NCBI GenBank assembly: GCA_034509425.1
Contig: JAVTVJ010000230.1
Span: 682,001-746,000, forward strand
Reading direction: 5' to 3'
DNA from: Eopsaltria australis
Lineage: Eukaryota > Chordata > Aves > Passeriformes > Petroicidae
DNA length: 64,000 bases
Shown: in pieces, positions 26,523 through 38,114 of the stretch
Numbering within the stretch: the stretch's first letter is position 1
Layout: every line of letters starts with the position of its first letter
The notes under the pieces: model-generated
Told to the model about the DNA's origin: nothing
The model's input: only the letters and a program-made list of their open reading frames with translations
The model's database searches: none
Position numbers and translations under genes: made by a program

Positions 26523-26772
26523 CTAGCTCAGACACACCCACACACACTCAGGCACACTCTTGCACACTAACACATGCACAGGCTCCTGCACACTCAGACA
26601 CACTCACATTGAGACACAAGCACAGTCACATGCACACTCACACACCATCAGATACAGACCCACACTCACAACCATTCACACACACTCGTGTGTACATGTG
26701 TGAGTGTGTGTTTGATTGTGAGAGTGTGTCTGATGGTGTGTGAGTGTGCATGAGTTCACATGAGTGTGTGTG
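26523..26772. repeat. Degenerate CA-rich to TG-rich low-complexity block
   Basis: Roughly 250 bp are built of CACAC/CACTC-type words up to about 26690 and then switch to the complementary GTGTG/GAGTG words up to about 26772. The switch of strand composition at the centre makes the block self-complementary. The best matching arms are listed separately. It sits in intron 2 of HS2ST1, far from either splice site. Confidence 0.85.
26629..26752. repeat. Long imperfect inverted repeat (CA/TG hairpin)
   Basis: The outer 24 bases of the left arm, starting CATGCACACTCACACACC at 26629, are an exact reverse complement of the bases ending GTGCATG at 26752. Inside that, the arms stay similar with several gaps, down to a short centre around 26690-26694. 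The transcript could fold into a long hairpin, and the DNA could extrude as a cruciform or adopt Z-form in the alternating purine-pyrimidine parts. A template-switch inversion of a CA microsatellite would explain it. Confidence 0.8.
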
Positions 26773-29439
26773 GTCAGGCTGTAGAGAAAAGGGACTGATA
26801 GTTGCAGTTAATGGACAGAGATAAGAACTTACAGCATCACTTTAGTTTGCTCTCATGGCTTTTTCTCAGACCAGATATTCTGATTGGGTTTTTCCTCCTG
26901 TTAGCTCACTGGGACTTGTTTTAAATTCTTACCGTCCTAGAAACTGAATGTGTTTAACTTACCTTTCAGGACATCTTATGCCCCTAGAGTACATTTGATC
27001 TGGCTTTTTAATTCAGTGAACCTCAGCTGATTTCCCACTTACTAAAGGCTGTGAAGCAACTTTGTAGCTGATTATATAAAAGCACCATGAAACAACTTCA
27101 CAGGAATTCCATTCACGTCTATATGAACTTTTAAAGTCACCTCAAATTTTATTCAGTTGGGCTCAAATGGAGAAGCTTGCTCTCTCTTGAAAGCTCCAGT
27201 ATCCACTAAGCCCTGAAAAGAAAGGTAAAATTGATCATATTTAACAGTATGAAGCAGTGAGCAATATTCATCTCTGACCTAAAATGTGTGAATCCAGACT
27301 CATTAGGCTGTCTGTGACCTGGAACAATTCCAACTTCTGGAATGCTGCAAACTGTGGGAGAAAAAAAATAATCTGTTGCCTGCAGGCTAGTTATAGGTGT
27401 TGAAAGTTATAGTTCTCAGGGGCTCAGCGTGTTGTGTTATAGAACCTTCCTAGCCTTCTCTTAGCTTGGCTGGTGTTAGAGGCTAGGCTATCCATCCCAT
27501 GTTCATAAAAGATATTTCCATAGCAGACAATAACATTGTAAGACAAAGGCAAGAAAGGATTTTTGTAACCGTTACTGGAACATCCTCTGTTTGATGCCAG
27601 ATGCTGGCATGGGGATCTGAAACAAAAACCTTGGGATTTTGTACTTAACATTACCTTATGTCTAGTCCTAGTCAATCAGAAACTGAAATCTAGATGATGT
27701 AAGACTTCAAAAAGCTTGTTCATGGAAACATAAATATGCCGGCTGCACTGCACAGCCTGAATAGCATAACTGGTTTATTTGCAGAGTTGTATCAACCAAC
27801 CATGACATTTTGGGGTTTGTGGGTGAGGGAAGGGAAAGTGATTTATATTTTCTATTTAGGAAATATCTTTGCCAGGTAAAGAAGTATTTATAGCTGAGGC
27901 TCTCCACTGGAAATATCCTGTCATTAATCTTGGAAAGATACAGTCAATGGAAGTGTGGTTTATTTCAGTAGCAGTAAAGGTAGTTCAACTGGATTCAAAG
28001 TCACATATTATTAGTTTGTGCTGTGGACAAAATCAGACAGAAAGCCAGTGCAGTTTATGAAAGACCATTGTGTAACATTGTGCTTTTCAGCTAGATTTGC
28101 CACAATTTTCATGTGCAATATATACTTTAAATTTTGTAATGCCACAGACTGTGAAACTTGTGCACTGAAAAAATTAATGTTGCCTGTTGTTAAAAAGTAA
28201 TATACATTTCTATTATCTGAGAGTCCAAGAGCCAGTATTTAAAGAAATAAGTACAGGTTACCAGCCTCTTAAGTCCTAGACCATGAGTTTTGCACATTTA
28301 AAGAAACAGCAGCAGGCTGGTCTCACCTCTTAAAGTCCTCAACTGGTAGGTTGTAATAAATAGTAAATATTATGTTTCAGGACACTCTCAATCCACTTGA
28401 CCTTACAGAATGTTCGTTAGTGTGTTGTCTTGAGCTCTCGAACTTTCCTTTTTTGTCTCTCTTGTCTCACCTCAGAATCTTTCTGGTTATCTCTTTCTCT
28501 GTATAACAGAAGAGATATTGCAGATGTGCAGAGAAGACTATCTTTTAATTCACAGCCTCAGAAATGGCATATCTTTGTCAGACAGCTCAGGCAGTACAAA
28601 TTTATCATCCTCTCTTCATTATCCAATTCTCTAGTTTTGAAATAACTTTCAGTTACATGCTTTGATGTTAAAATATTCTGTTCATCTAGTAAAGTCAAAC
28701 TCTATTAGGATTTGCATGTCCCACTTAATTTGTTCACACTTTCTGGTTTTGGGGCGTGTGTCTTATTTTGTTCTTTGAAATGTAAAGCTATTCTGTTTTT
28801 GTGAAGTTTGCCAATAACTGCAATGAAGTTCAAGGGCTACTTCATGCTTTAGCATGAAAGTTTCACTGAAATGTTAGGCTTAAGATGACTATTTGAAATA
28901 GCAGACTATAGATCTGATGTACATTGCATGCATCTATAACATTTCTGGGTTACTTGTGTATTGCATATTGGGATGGAGGAGCAAATGAACCATCAGATTA
29001 ATTTCTTATGTCCCAGTAAAATAGGTCTAAGAACATGGTCTAAATCTGGTACACTTCTATTTGAGGGACTGAATACAGATTAGACAATTCTATCAAATAT
29101 GTTCTTGCATTTCTACTGAAAGAATTCCGCATTCCTTTCAAATTACAAATAAAATGGACTGACAAAAATATATATGTTTGTCTTACTGATGTTTTTGTGG
29201 TAGCTTTCCTTGAACTGTCCTTCTGATTGCTGCATTCTGCTTTTGTTTAGTTTCTGATCATTAAATTCTGATGATGTAAAATCAGTAATTTGTATGCTGC
29301 AGAAAAGTCTATTTTAGATGGCACTAATTTTTTTGGTAATAATAAAAATAGACTTTTTAATATAATGCACGGTAGGATTTTACTTAAAAGCCAGGAAAAC
29401 ACCGTGTGTGGGAAAATGCAACGAACAGTACAGAAACAC

Positions 29440-29690
29440 TTTTTGTCGCCCACTTTCACAGGTGCGGTTTGTGAAGAACGTGACTTCGTGGAAGGAGATG
29501 AAGCCGGGCTTTTACCACGGCCACGTGTCCTACCTGGACTTCGCCAAGTACGTGCGGGCGGTGCCTGCGGGGCGGCGGGGGCTCCGCGGGCCGCCAGCGC
29601 CCTCTAGCGCTCCGAGCCGGGGAGCTGCAGCTTGCTACAGCCCTCGCACTGCCGCTCCCGCAGGGCCACGGGTCGGGGCTGCTTTCCACC
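29440..29690. other. CpG-rich island over exon 3 and start of intron 3
   Basis: I count about 26 CpG dinucleotides by hand in this roughly 240-bp stretch, while the surrounding intron sequence has almost none. It includes G-rich runs such as GGGGCGGCGGGGG near 29570 that could form a G-quadruplex on the sense strand. It begins just before exon 3 and fades by about 29690 into ordinary AT-rich intron. No repeat unit or transposon end is visible. Confidence 0.8.
29462..29547 (+). CDS. HS2ST1: HS2ST1 coding exon 3 (residues 122-150)
   Basis: The exon starts GTG CGG TTT after acceptor TTTCACAG and ends GCC AA before a strong donor GTACGT. The last two bases plus A from exon 4 make Lys150 (phase 2). 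It encodes VRFVKNVTSW through SYLDFA. It carries the catalytic pair His140 and His142 in FYHGHVSYLDF, the residues assigned to general-base and active-site roles in 2-O-sulfotransferases, and the sequon NVT at Asn127. The exon is oddly GC-rich: by hand count 25 of its 28 complete codons end in G or C, against 14 of 46 in exon 4. It lies at the 5' edge of a CpG-rich block that runs about 140 bp into intron 3. Confidence 0.97.
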
Positions 29691-32600
29691 CGTTTCTCTT
29701 CTTTTCTTGCATGATAGAATGTAGCCGAGTCTCATTAAAAAGAAAAAAAATAAAGATATTTATATACTGGGATTAGTATTCCTGGTCTAAATTCCAAGCT
29801 TGTTTTGCTGAAAATCATGGCTTTTCTCTGAAACTCTGAAAGTTCTGTTTTAGGATTGGCTTCCCATTTGGGGAAGTTTAACATACCTGTTCTCAAAAAT
29901 GTTTCATATAAAGAGCAACACCACCTGCCTCTTAAGTTATGTAATTCTTCTCTACCTTAGTATCACTGTACACTTTATCAAAATATGAAAAGTTATATTT
30001 TGAAGTAGTTTTCTGGTCTATAATAGTTTGACTTACTAGAAAAAGCATTGAAATAATTCTTGTGGAGTAAATGCTACTACTTCTAAAATTAAATTAAATA
30101 AAAAATCGTAAAAATCCTCCAACCGACTTCAAAGGTTCAGGATCATATCTTTATTCCCACTTTCATATGTTTCTTTTCTTGTCTTATTTTTGCTTCCAGA
30201 TCTAAAGCAGTGATCCTCAGTAGCTCAGTCTTATGAATCCTCCCCTTGAACTGACGAGTCAGTTTTGCTTAAGATGCTTACTAGGCAGTGCTTCATCTTA
30301 CACTTGAAGCATGTGGAAAATTATTTAAAATTGAAAGTAGAATTTTCAGATCTCATTACATTTGATTGCACAAATGATAGTAACCACTACTTTTACCTCT
30401 TGCTGACGGTCACTCCTCAGTGTTGTTATGTTTCTGTGCATTAAAGTATTTATTTAAATTCTTTTTTTATGTAATAATTCCTTTTGTTTAGTCATTCCTT
30501 TTACTTACTCATTCTGCCATATACACTGATTTTTAATTTGAACTTTTTATTACAAAGAATGAGATGGGGAAGTGAGAACTTTGCAGATTTCCAAAACAGT
30601 GTATTATCAGAAAATGCTAAAATCTACAGTAGTAGCTGGAAATGACCAGTGGCACCAAGTTTACAGTAAATATCAGGCAAAAAGGGTTACTTGCAAATCA
30701 GTCAATCAAATAAAATATATCAAAATTCATTTGTTTCCGTTCTGCCTTTTTAAAATTAAAATGCTTCAACATTAATAGACACTTGAACTGAGTAACAGCT
30801 TTCTGGTGCTGCAGAGCTGAATGTTATTTTTTACATTAGTTCATAAAGCTGAAAACATTTTCAGATACTGGAGCTCCTAAAACTAAAATATTTTACATCT
30901 AGAAAGCATCTAAGCAATTTCACGGATTTCTTTCATCTGCATCTTCCCTCCAGGACTGTGTTATCCTTGTCTTTGTTGTTTGTTATCCTTTCACCTGAGT
31001 GATTTTTTTTTCCCCACAACAGCTTGCTTTCTCATACTTTGGGTTTTCATTATTAAAATAATATCTTGAATACGCTGGTTGTGCTTGGCAAGGCCCACAC
31101 CTTTAAGGCTGTGAGGTATGTTCTTGTAATGACCATTCTTGTAGTTAAGAAGTGTAAAATATTTCAGAAGAGTCAATGCTTCCTCATACATGGACGTCAG
31201 ACTTATGTCCACTGTCAAATATCAGAAGTACCTCTTAAAATATGCTGAAAATTAAAGTACTGGATTCCATTGATGACTCACAATATTAAGGACAGGTTAT
31301 TGTAATCCATCCATGTAGAAATTACTGTAATAGAAGTTTAAATTTTTTCCCTTTTTGTCGTTTTAAAATTTCTTACCCACTCTTATTCCCTATTTTCTCT
31401 AGTAAATAGTTGGGAAAAAAAGTTCTTTGACAATGCAATTGCCAATTCATTATCATTATTAATAAAGTTACAGTAATAACTTACATTACTAGTAGGTTTA
31501 TGTTACTGTAACTGAAGCTAGTTCTGCAAGCTTCTGTGCAAATGCAGGCAATTGTACAATCCAGCACAAGCATTTCTAAGGGCTTGGACATCTTCATTTA
31601 ACCACGGATATGTGCTGTTCATTGGTTGCTGCTGCTGCTGTATCAGGATGGTTTGTAACAGCTTCCCCAGCATTTGCAGCAATCTATGGCAGGGGACATG
31701 TGCATGTCTCATGCACTTCAGGGGACTTTAAAGAGGGTGCAGTTCAAAGCCTGGACTTTGCATCAGAATGGTTGAAACATTCACACCCTCTACTCTGCAG
31801 ACTTTGGGAAGTCAGAGCTGGCATGCAGACAGATGTCAGCAATACGGCCTTTGAGTGCTCCAGTCTGACTCATTGGTACTCTGCCGACAGCATTGGACAA
31901 TCAATTGCTCTTTCTGTAGCCTTTAACAATTTCTCTGTTTGTAGTGCTGATTTTTGGCAAAAGCAATGCCTGTTAATTGTTTTTTTTCTAACTTCCTCCT
32001 TTCTGCAGCTTTTGCTACGTTTGTTCTTCAGCTTTTCAACTTAAAATTCCTCATATACACAGTATCTGGTAGTAAAATTTATCCCTTTAACAAGAATGGT
32101 ACTGCATCTTAAAACTATGAGTGCTCTGCTTTAGTCAAGCTAGGAGGCATGAATGGCCCTCTTTTGATGCAGAATGCTTTCCCAGTTTGCATAGGGACAG
32201 AACAGAACTTTTTTTTCCAGCTTCTAGCTTTATTTCAGGGCACTTGACACACTTGCAATTTCCATTGTGATATGAACTTTTCATTATTTGGATACCGTAA
32301 TTATTTGCCACAGGATGTCTCAAATGGAAGAGAAAACTGAGAAATGTATTGTAAAAGCTGACTTGAACATAGATCACTGAAAGGTAGCATGTGCACAAAA
32401 CAGTTTAGTGATTTAAATCTTTCTTGTGTTGTATGAGCTTACCACCTTGTTTCATCAGGCTTCTCTTTGTACTGCAGTACATCAAAATTTGCTAAGGGGA
32501 AAATGTCTAAGGAAAAATTTAATATCTTTAGATAGAAAAGTTAATATGATTACAGATACTATCTTAGACTTATATTTAATAAGCATAGCCATATGCCTTC

Positions 32601-33095
32601 AACGCAGGCAGTGGATGGGCTGTGAGCTGTCTTCCTGCTGTTACAGTTAATGTCTGTAACTACTGGAGACCTGCCAGGAAAACCACTCATAGCATTGCAA
32701 AGCCCAGTTCACAAGGGCAGGAACTCAATATCAAACTTCCTTGTACTTATTATAAACATGTATGTGGCTGCTAAACTAGTTAAGGCATTTCTAGAGTCAG
32801 GATGGTTGTGTAAACATTTTTAGTATCTATTTGTATGACAATATGTCTGGTTTGTATGTTTCTTTAGTAATAAAGCCTTAAAATCATAATCCTAGGCAGA
32901 CTGAAATTGAACTTACTTTCACATCCATGTAATGCACTGGATATGAGGCTGAAAATAAGTGATCATTAAACTTCCTCTCAGTATCATGTATTCTGTGTAT
33001 AGATTTCAGTTGTAGCAATAAAGAGAGGCTTTTAAATATTAGATGAGAAGCTTTGATTTGTCCTTTGAAAGATGTTTTTTCCTCTTTTACTTTAG
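29548..33095 (+). other. HS2ST1: HS2ST1 intron 3
   Basis: The 3548-bp intron starts GTACGTGCGG and ends in a good polypyrimidine tract and TTTAG. The first 140 bp are CpG-rich. The reading frame of exon 3 stays open into it until a TAG at 29774-29776, and an AATAAA lies at 29749-29754. A stretch at 31510-32040 is less AT-biased than its surroundings, contains a short CTG run (about 31628-31641) and shows open frames on both strands, but matches nothing I know. The rest is featureless AT-rich DNA. Confidence 0.9.
29749..29754 (+). terminator. Candidate intronic poly(A) signal in intron 3
   Basis: A canonical AATAAA lies about 200 nt after the exon 3 donor, inside an A-rich run. If used, cleavage 10-30 nt downstream would fall near the in-frame TAG at 29774-29776. 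This is seen in sequence only; use is unproven. Confidence 0.2.
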
Positions 33096-33234
33096 ATTTG
33101 GTGTTAAAAAGAAACCAATTTACATAAATGTCATAAGAGATCCTATAGAACGCCTAGTTTCTTATTATTACTTTCTGCGCTTTGGAGATGATTACAGACC
33201 AGGGCTACGGAGGCGAAAACAGGGGGATAAAAAG
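33096..33234 (+). CDS. HS2ST1: HS2ST1 coding exon 4 (residues 150-196)
   Basis: The acceptor is CTTTTACTTTAG. The first base A completes Lys150, and 46 codons follow to AAA AAG|GTAAAG (phase 0). The exon carries the 3'-phosphate-binding segment IRDPIERLVSYYYF with Arg164 and Ser172, which contact the 3'-phosphate of PAP in this family. It also carries the basic cluster RPGLRRRKQ including Arg189, reported to influence iduronic versus glucuronic acid preference. Codon use is AT-rich at third positions, like most exons here and unlike exon 3. The translation appears identical to the mammalian protein over this segment, as far as I recall it. Confidence 0.97.
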
Positions 33235-36200
33235 GTAAAGTACACCCGATTATCTATGTGTGGTACTTGATACTTGGTAAAATTAATGTGAAAACAGTTT
33301 AAAAAATGCCCTGATAAAAGCCAAATCATTCTTTTTATGAAAGCCTTAGTGATAATGGTGGCTTTGTAAGTTATATTCTCCATTTCCTGTCCATACTGGA
33401 GCAGAGCATGACATTAAATAGGTTCTTTGTACCCTTACAAATTCACTATATGTTACAATTTATTAAAAAAATTAAATATTTTTAAAATTGTTTTTAGATA
33501 TCCAGAGTTTTAATTATCAAATTAAGCTTATCCTCCTGTGTGAGAAGGCTACATATCTTCTTCTTGAAGACTGAAACACATTTTTTCAGCAAAAGCTGTA
33601 GAACTGCTGTTGCTTTGGCTTTGTTGTTTATTTTCATATAGTTAGGAAATGAATTTATTTTTTTAAATTAAAACAATGCAGTATCTTTTTGAAAAGCGTG
33701 GAGTATGATACACAGATTTCTATACTTCCTCCTTGTATCTTAGATGGCTGTAGGTCTAGGTTCAGGTTAGCACGTTCAAACATTGACTACAAATACAGTT
33801 TCAGGATAGCAATATCATTCAGGCTTCTTAATCTATGAGTTCCAGAAAGAACCTATACATCCACTGTCATGGTTTGCAGTACAACATTTTTTGGGTATCT
33901 TTGGATTTTTCCTAAATTGGGAAAAAAAAGCAGGGTATTAAGTGTATGAGTATGGTTTATAAAACTGTACCTATCCTATAAAATGTAATGAGTTTTTGTA
34001 TTTCACAGAGCCAAACACTTTATACACTTTCAGTGACAATATTGTCTTAAGCTGATGCTGTTTTTCTGTAATGTTGACAACTTGGTGACGTGCTGTGTGA
34101 GTACCAAGAGACATTGAAAAAATAAGCAAAAGTCATCCTAAATACAGCTTAGTCTATAAACATGAGTAATCATTTTGTGTGCTGCCCCCATCCAAATAGT
34201 GCTTTTTAAATACTGGGAGCAAACCATTCCTCTTTTCTTTCCAATTGGGAACTGCTCCTCTGTTATTTAGGGTTTAGCGCCATCTTCAGCTACTGCATTT
34301 CAGTTTGTCCAGGTATCCTGCAGCATAGGTAGAGGAAAGCTTCAAAAATAAATTGAAATTAAGCTTAAAAAATGTCTTTATAGAACTGGCTAAACAGATG
34401 AACAGATGATATGATATGATATGATATGATATATCATAAAAGCATTTTTAAAAAGAGAGGTAGGATCTCATCATTTATAGCATGTCTTCCTCTTTCCTGC
34501 TGGAGATCAGTCACTTGGAAAACTGAGCATGCTGCCAAGTCTGAGCCATTTCTAGGACATAAAACTTACTAAAAAGAGTGAAATGTAACAGTGTTTGTTT
34601 TATTTTTGAATTATAATCCAAATAGTAGTCACTGAGAAGCATTATGCCAAAAATCCTTAGTGTTGCTGCTTGCAGACTGCGCTGTTAGCTTTGATTTGCT
34701 GGAAAAAAGGTCAGATGCATTCTTGTTTATAATGCTTGCAATGCATTGCATTATTAATTTTATGTTTTCCTACTGAAGATGCTTTTTTCATTTTGTCACT
34801 ATGATACCACTATATTTTGGTCTGAGACTGAGTTGTTGTTATACAGATTTAACATGTCCTGTAAGCATTTCAAGTTCATTTGAAGTGACATTGATTCACT
34901 GTATCAAACTTCTGGCTTCTTTCATTTAAATCAGGTAGTACTGTTTTTCCAAAGTGTCCCTGTGGAACTGTACATGTATAGGTGATGTAAGTTTTGCATG
35001 CCTTAGTTATGAAATTCAGTAAGCTCACAAATGGATTGAGCCAATTGTAGTGTCTTTATTCTAGTATGTGTTACAGTAGGTTCATTAAAAGCTCTTCAAA
35101 TGAAAAGTAAGGAAGGTCAGAAATTACTTCTAGTGGAAGTCAGTTCCTTTATTGGTGGAAAGGAATCTCAATGTATTTTACACTCTTGTCCCCTCCTAGT
35201 CCATACCACAGCATTTATATGGAAGAATTCTTTATTAGGTTTTTTCTGTATCTCTGTGCTGCCAATCATAGATAGCTTGGCTCCAAATGCAGAGTCTGTA
35301 GAGGCAAGAGTTTCTTATAATGAAATCCCTGGATGGAGCGGTCAAGGTAGGTACACAAGAGGAAGTGTGGAAGGAAGTCTGTCCTATTTCAGCTTACTTA
35401 GAAAAGGGCTTGCTTCCTTTTGCTTATTAACTGTAAAATAAGCTGCAGGTATAAGCAAAGAAATCTTTCTTTGCACAGATGCCAGTTCATTTTTAGTATA
35501 AACATTCATAATTTAGGAGGTGCATTTAACAATAGATCAGTGCAGAATTTCCCTAGAGAACCATGCTAGGGAAGGCATACCAATGTCTTGTTTTCCTACC
35601 TAAGCTGCGTTTATATCTCTGATGTGCGACATGTACAAGCTATTCTAAACTCAAGAGTTCAATGGGAACCAAGGCATCACAGTTTACTCTCTGCTTTGGC
35701 ATAGTATCAATAATTTTTTCAGATTATCTCATAAACTTCACCTCAAAATAGAAGCAAAAGATATCCTTGTTCTTAACCCCAAATAATTACACAAATGTGT
35801 TTTTACATAGTTGCTTTGAACAAAAACTTGTTATTATACTGAAGAAGTAGTTTAAAAAGTTGTCTATGTCATCTATTATTTTTTTAATCTATCCTAGATA
35901 TAGGCCTTATATCTTTATTAGAAATACCATAAATACTTACTTTCTGGTGACACAGTAAAGCATTTACAAATTCCTTCCAGTGCTAATGGAGTTCCTGTTG
36001 AAACTGTGTTACTGCATTTGAAACTCTGTTACTACAGCTGTGTATCCACAGATACAGAGAGCGATATTGTATGGAATATTCTGTTATGCAGTGAACAACT
36101 TCTTTTCAGTTCTGATTGCCAAAACAAAATTAGCCTCTGAAGTGGCAGTTGTCATAATTAAAATATAATAGAGCCTTGTTTAATCTAAAACACAAAATGC

Positions 36201-36618
36201 ACAATGTTCTGTGTTATAAAGATCCAGCTGTTGCAGGATCACACAATTCCTGATGGCATTTGGTGCTGTATCTTTAGTGACTTCTTTTATAGGGGAAAAC
36301 AATTATACTAACACTTAATGACTATTTTTGCTAGTTTTGACAAATAGCCTTTGCTAAGATAATATCAAAGGTATATCAATGTATCAGGTAAGATCAGTTG
36401 TTCATTAGTTGTAACCATGAAAGACTGTCTAAGTACTATTTAGTTGAGACAATAGGTCATCCTAATAACACTGTGAAAGTAAGGCTTGAAAAATTTTTTT
36501 TTCTAGGACGTCTTCTATGTGTTTTTCTGTCCCCACTACATTTAGCAACTAATTAGTTTGAGATGTTTGATACATATATGAGATTTTAAAGCTCAGCTTA
36601 AGTTTGTCTTTGTTCCAG
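33235..36618 (+). other. HS2ST1: HS2ST1 intron 4
   Basis: This 3384-bp AT-rich intron runs from GTAAAG to TTGTTCCAG. It contains a short (GATAT)5 array at 34408-34432 and a 17-bp imperfect duplication near 36000 (two versions of GAAACT-TGTTACT). No exon, RNA gene or transposon was recognised. Confidence 0.9.
34408..34432. repeat. (GATAT)5 pentanucleotide microsatellite
   Basis: Five exact GATAT units are followed at once by ATCAT, so the end of the array is partly self-complementary. It is a short simple repeat in intron 4. Confidence 0.9.
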
Positions 36619-36716
36619 ACCTTTGATGAATGTGTGGCAGCTGGAGGTTCCGACTGTGCTCCAGAGAAACTTTGGCTTCAAATTCCATTCTTCTGTGGCC
36701 ACAGCTCAGAATGCTG
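36619..36716 (+). CDS. HS2ST1: HS2ST1 coding exon 5 (residues 197-229)
   Basis: The acceptor is TTGTTCCAG and the exon encodes TFDECVAAGG through SSEC, with the first two bases of Trp229 (phase 2). The four cysteines expected for the two intradomain disulfides are present: Cys201 with Cys209, and Cys222 with Cys228. The donor is TG|GTAGGG. Because that donor begins G TAG, a transcript that keeps intron 5 would read Trp229 followed directly by a stop, giving a 229-residue protein. As I recall, a human isoform of that same length is annotated. The truncated form would keep the PAPS loops and catalytic histidines but lose the C-terminal third. Confidence 0.97.
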
Positions 36717-37796
36717 GTAGGGAGATAAATGCAGCTTGTTTGTCAAGTATATCAGTGTTGAAATCTAAACTTTAACAAATTTCAGTATGTAGTCCAGTTG
36801 ATGAAAGTGTGAGGGACTGGGCAGAGTGAAGTTGTGGATACTTGAGTAATGTGTTTTCCGTTGAATATGGATTTACTGAAACAGTTTTGCAGTTCTTTAA
36901 ACTAGCAGTATGTTACAATACTCTATCAGCAGTGCTGTGAATGAAAACATATGTTTTCAATTTTAAAAATAATTTTTGCAGACATAGAGTCTTGACATTT
37001 TTCTCTTATGTCAGACTACAGGATTCTTCTTTTGGAATGGAGATATTTTAGTTCAAGCTCCTTAAGTTCCTGGGGAATACACAATAATTGAGATCAGGAT
37101 AAATTTCTCTTTTTAAACCTTTACCCAGATATCCGGTAGTCAATGCTACTTAGCAGAAACTGAAACAAATGCAAATAGTGTACATCTGTCAATGCAACAT
37201 ATTTTATAACAATGGCACAGACTTTAAAAAACTCTTTAGCAAAAAAAACCCAAAAAACCCCATAGATTATTTGAAAGATTCTGAGTGATATCAAGGGCAA
37301 GTATTTGTCAAAGGTATTGCTCATTCAAACACAAGCAAAGTAAATGGCCACTTGGGAGTTCCTCTTTCAGTGCCTGTTGTTCAGACCTATCTACTCTCTG
37401 GCCATGTGGAGACGCAGAGAAAGGAGGTGCAAAAGGGAAGATGGGTTTTTGCCAGATTTCTGGTATCTAATGTGAAAGTGGAGACAGAGTATATTAATAT
37501 TGAGACAATGTAAATCCTCGAAAAATTGCTTGAATAGAGGCATTAAGAATATATATACACACACACACACACCAGGTATTTTTGTTGAGACTTTTTTATA
37601 AATAGAGGAGTCACATTTTTAGGTAAGAACACAGATGAGAGAAATTGGAAAGGGAAATGAAGTTAGGAATGGTTATAACTTGGAATAACTCTTGCCTTTC
37701 CTATACAAATGTCCTGTTGTGAAGTAATCTCTATCTAGGGACCAAGGATTGTTGGCTGACATCAGAACTCGCTATAATTGTTCTCTGTTGTTTTAG
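36717..37796 (+). other. HS2ST1: HS2ST1 intron 5
   Basis: At 1080 bp this is the shortest intron in the window, from GTAGGG to TTGTTTTAG. It includes an (AT)(AC)n microsatellite at 37551-37572 and A/C-rich runs near 37240-37262. No coding content was seen. Confidence 0.9.
37551..37572. repeat. Short (AT)3(AC)8 microsatellite
   Basis: An uninterrupted alternating purine-pyrimidine run of 22 bases lies about 225 bp before exon 6. Confidence 0.9.
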
Positions 37797-37954
37797 GAAT
37801 GTGGGAAGCAGATGGGCTTTGGAACAAGCCAAATACAATCTGATTAATGAATACTTCCTAGTGGGAGTTACTGAAGAGCTTGAAGACTTCATCATGTTAT
37901 TGGAGGCAGCTTTGCCCCGGTTCTTCAGGGGTGCCACAGAACTGTACCGGACAG
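37797..37954 (+). CDS. HS2ST1: HS2ST1 coding exon 6 (residues 229-282)
   Basis: The acceptor is GTTGTTTTAG; the first base G completes Trp229 and the last base G starts Gly282 (phase 1). The 52 full codons run from NVGSRWALEQ to ATELYRT. This is the helical C-terminal part of the sulfotransferase fold (NEYFLVGVTEELEDFIMLLE) that packs on the catalytic core and contributes to the homotrimer in the known structure of the family. The donor is ACAG|GTATTT, a moderate site with weak bases after position +4. A 130-bp pure pyrimidine array starts about 160 bp downstream in the sense strand. Confidence 0.97.
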
Positions 37955-38114
37955 GTATTTAAATAGTTCATTTCCATGGAGTTTTCATCTGCTTATTGCC
38001 TTTTGTAGTGTGAATTCTTCAGATCTAGATAAGTAGTTTTGAGTCTGCCAGGTTTTTCTGTCAGCTGGATGATGCTCTTACAGAAGAGAAAAACTCCTTT
38101 TCCAAGATTCTCAG

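Larger units (their letters stand above)
23352..29461 (+). other. HS2ST1: HS2ST1 intron 2
   Basis: This 6110-bp intron runs from donor GTAGGT to acceptor TTTCACAG. Its one outstanding feature is the CA-rich then TG-rich inverted repeat at about 26.5-26.8 kb. A slightly GC-richer patch lies around 24030-24310. No coding exon, RNA gene or clear transposon was found in the rest. Confidence 0.9.

Noticed and set aside
33043..33095. Upstream extension of the exon 4 frame to an ATG at 33043
   Set aside because: The acceptor TTTAG at 33095 and the codon completed with exon 3 fix the exon boundary; the upstream part is the polypyrimidine tract.
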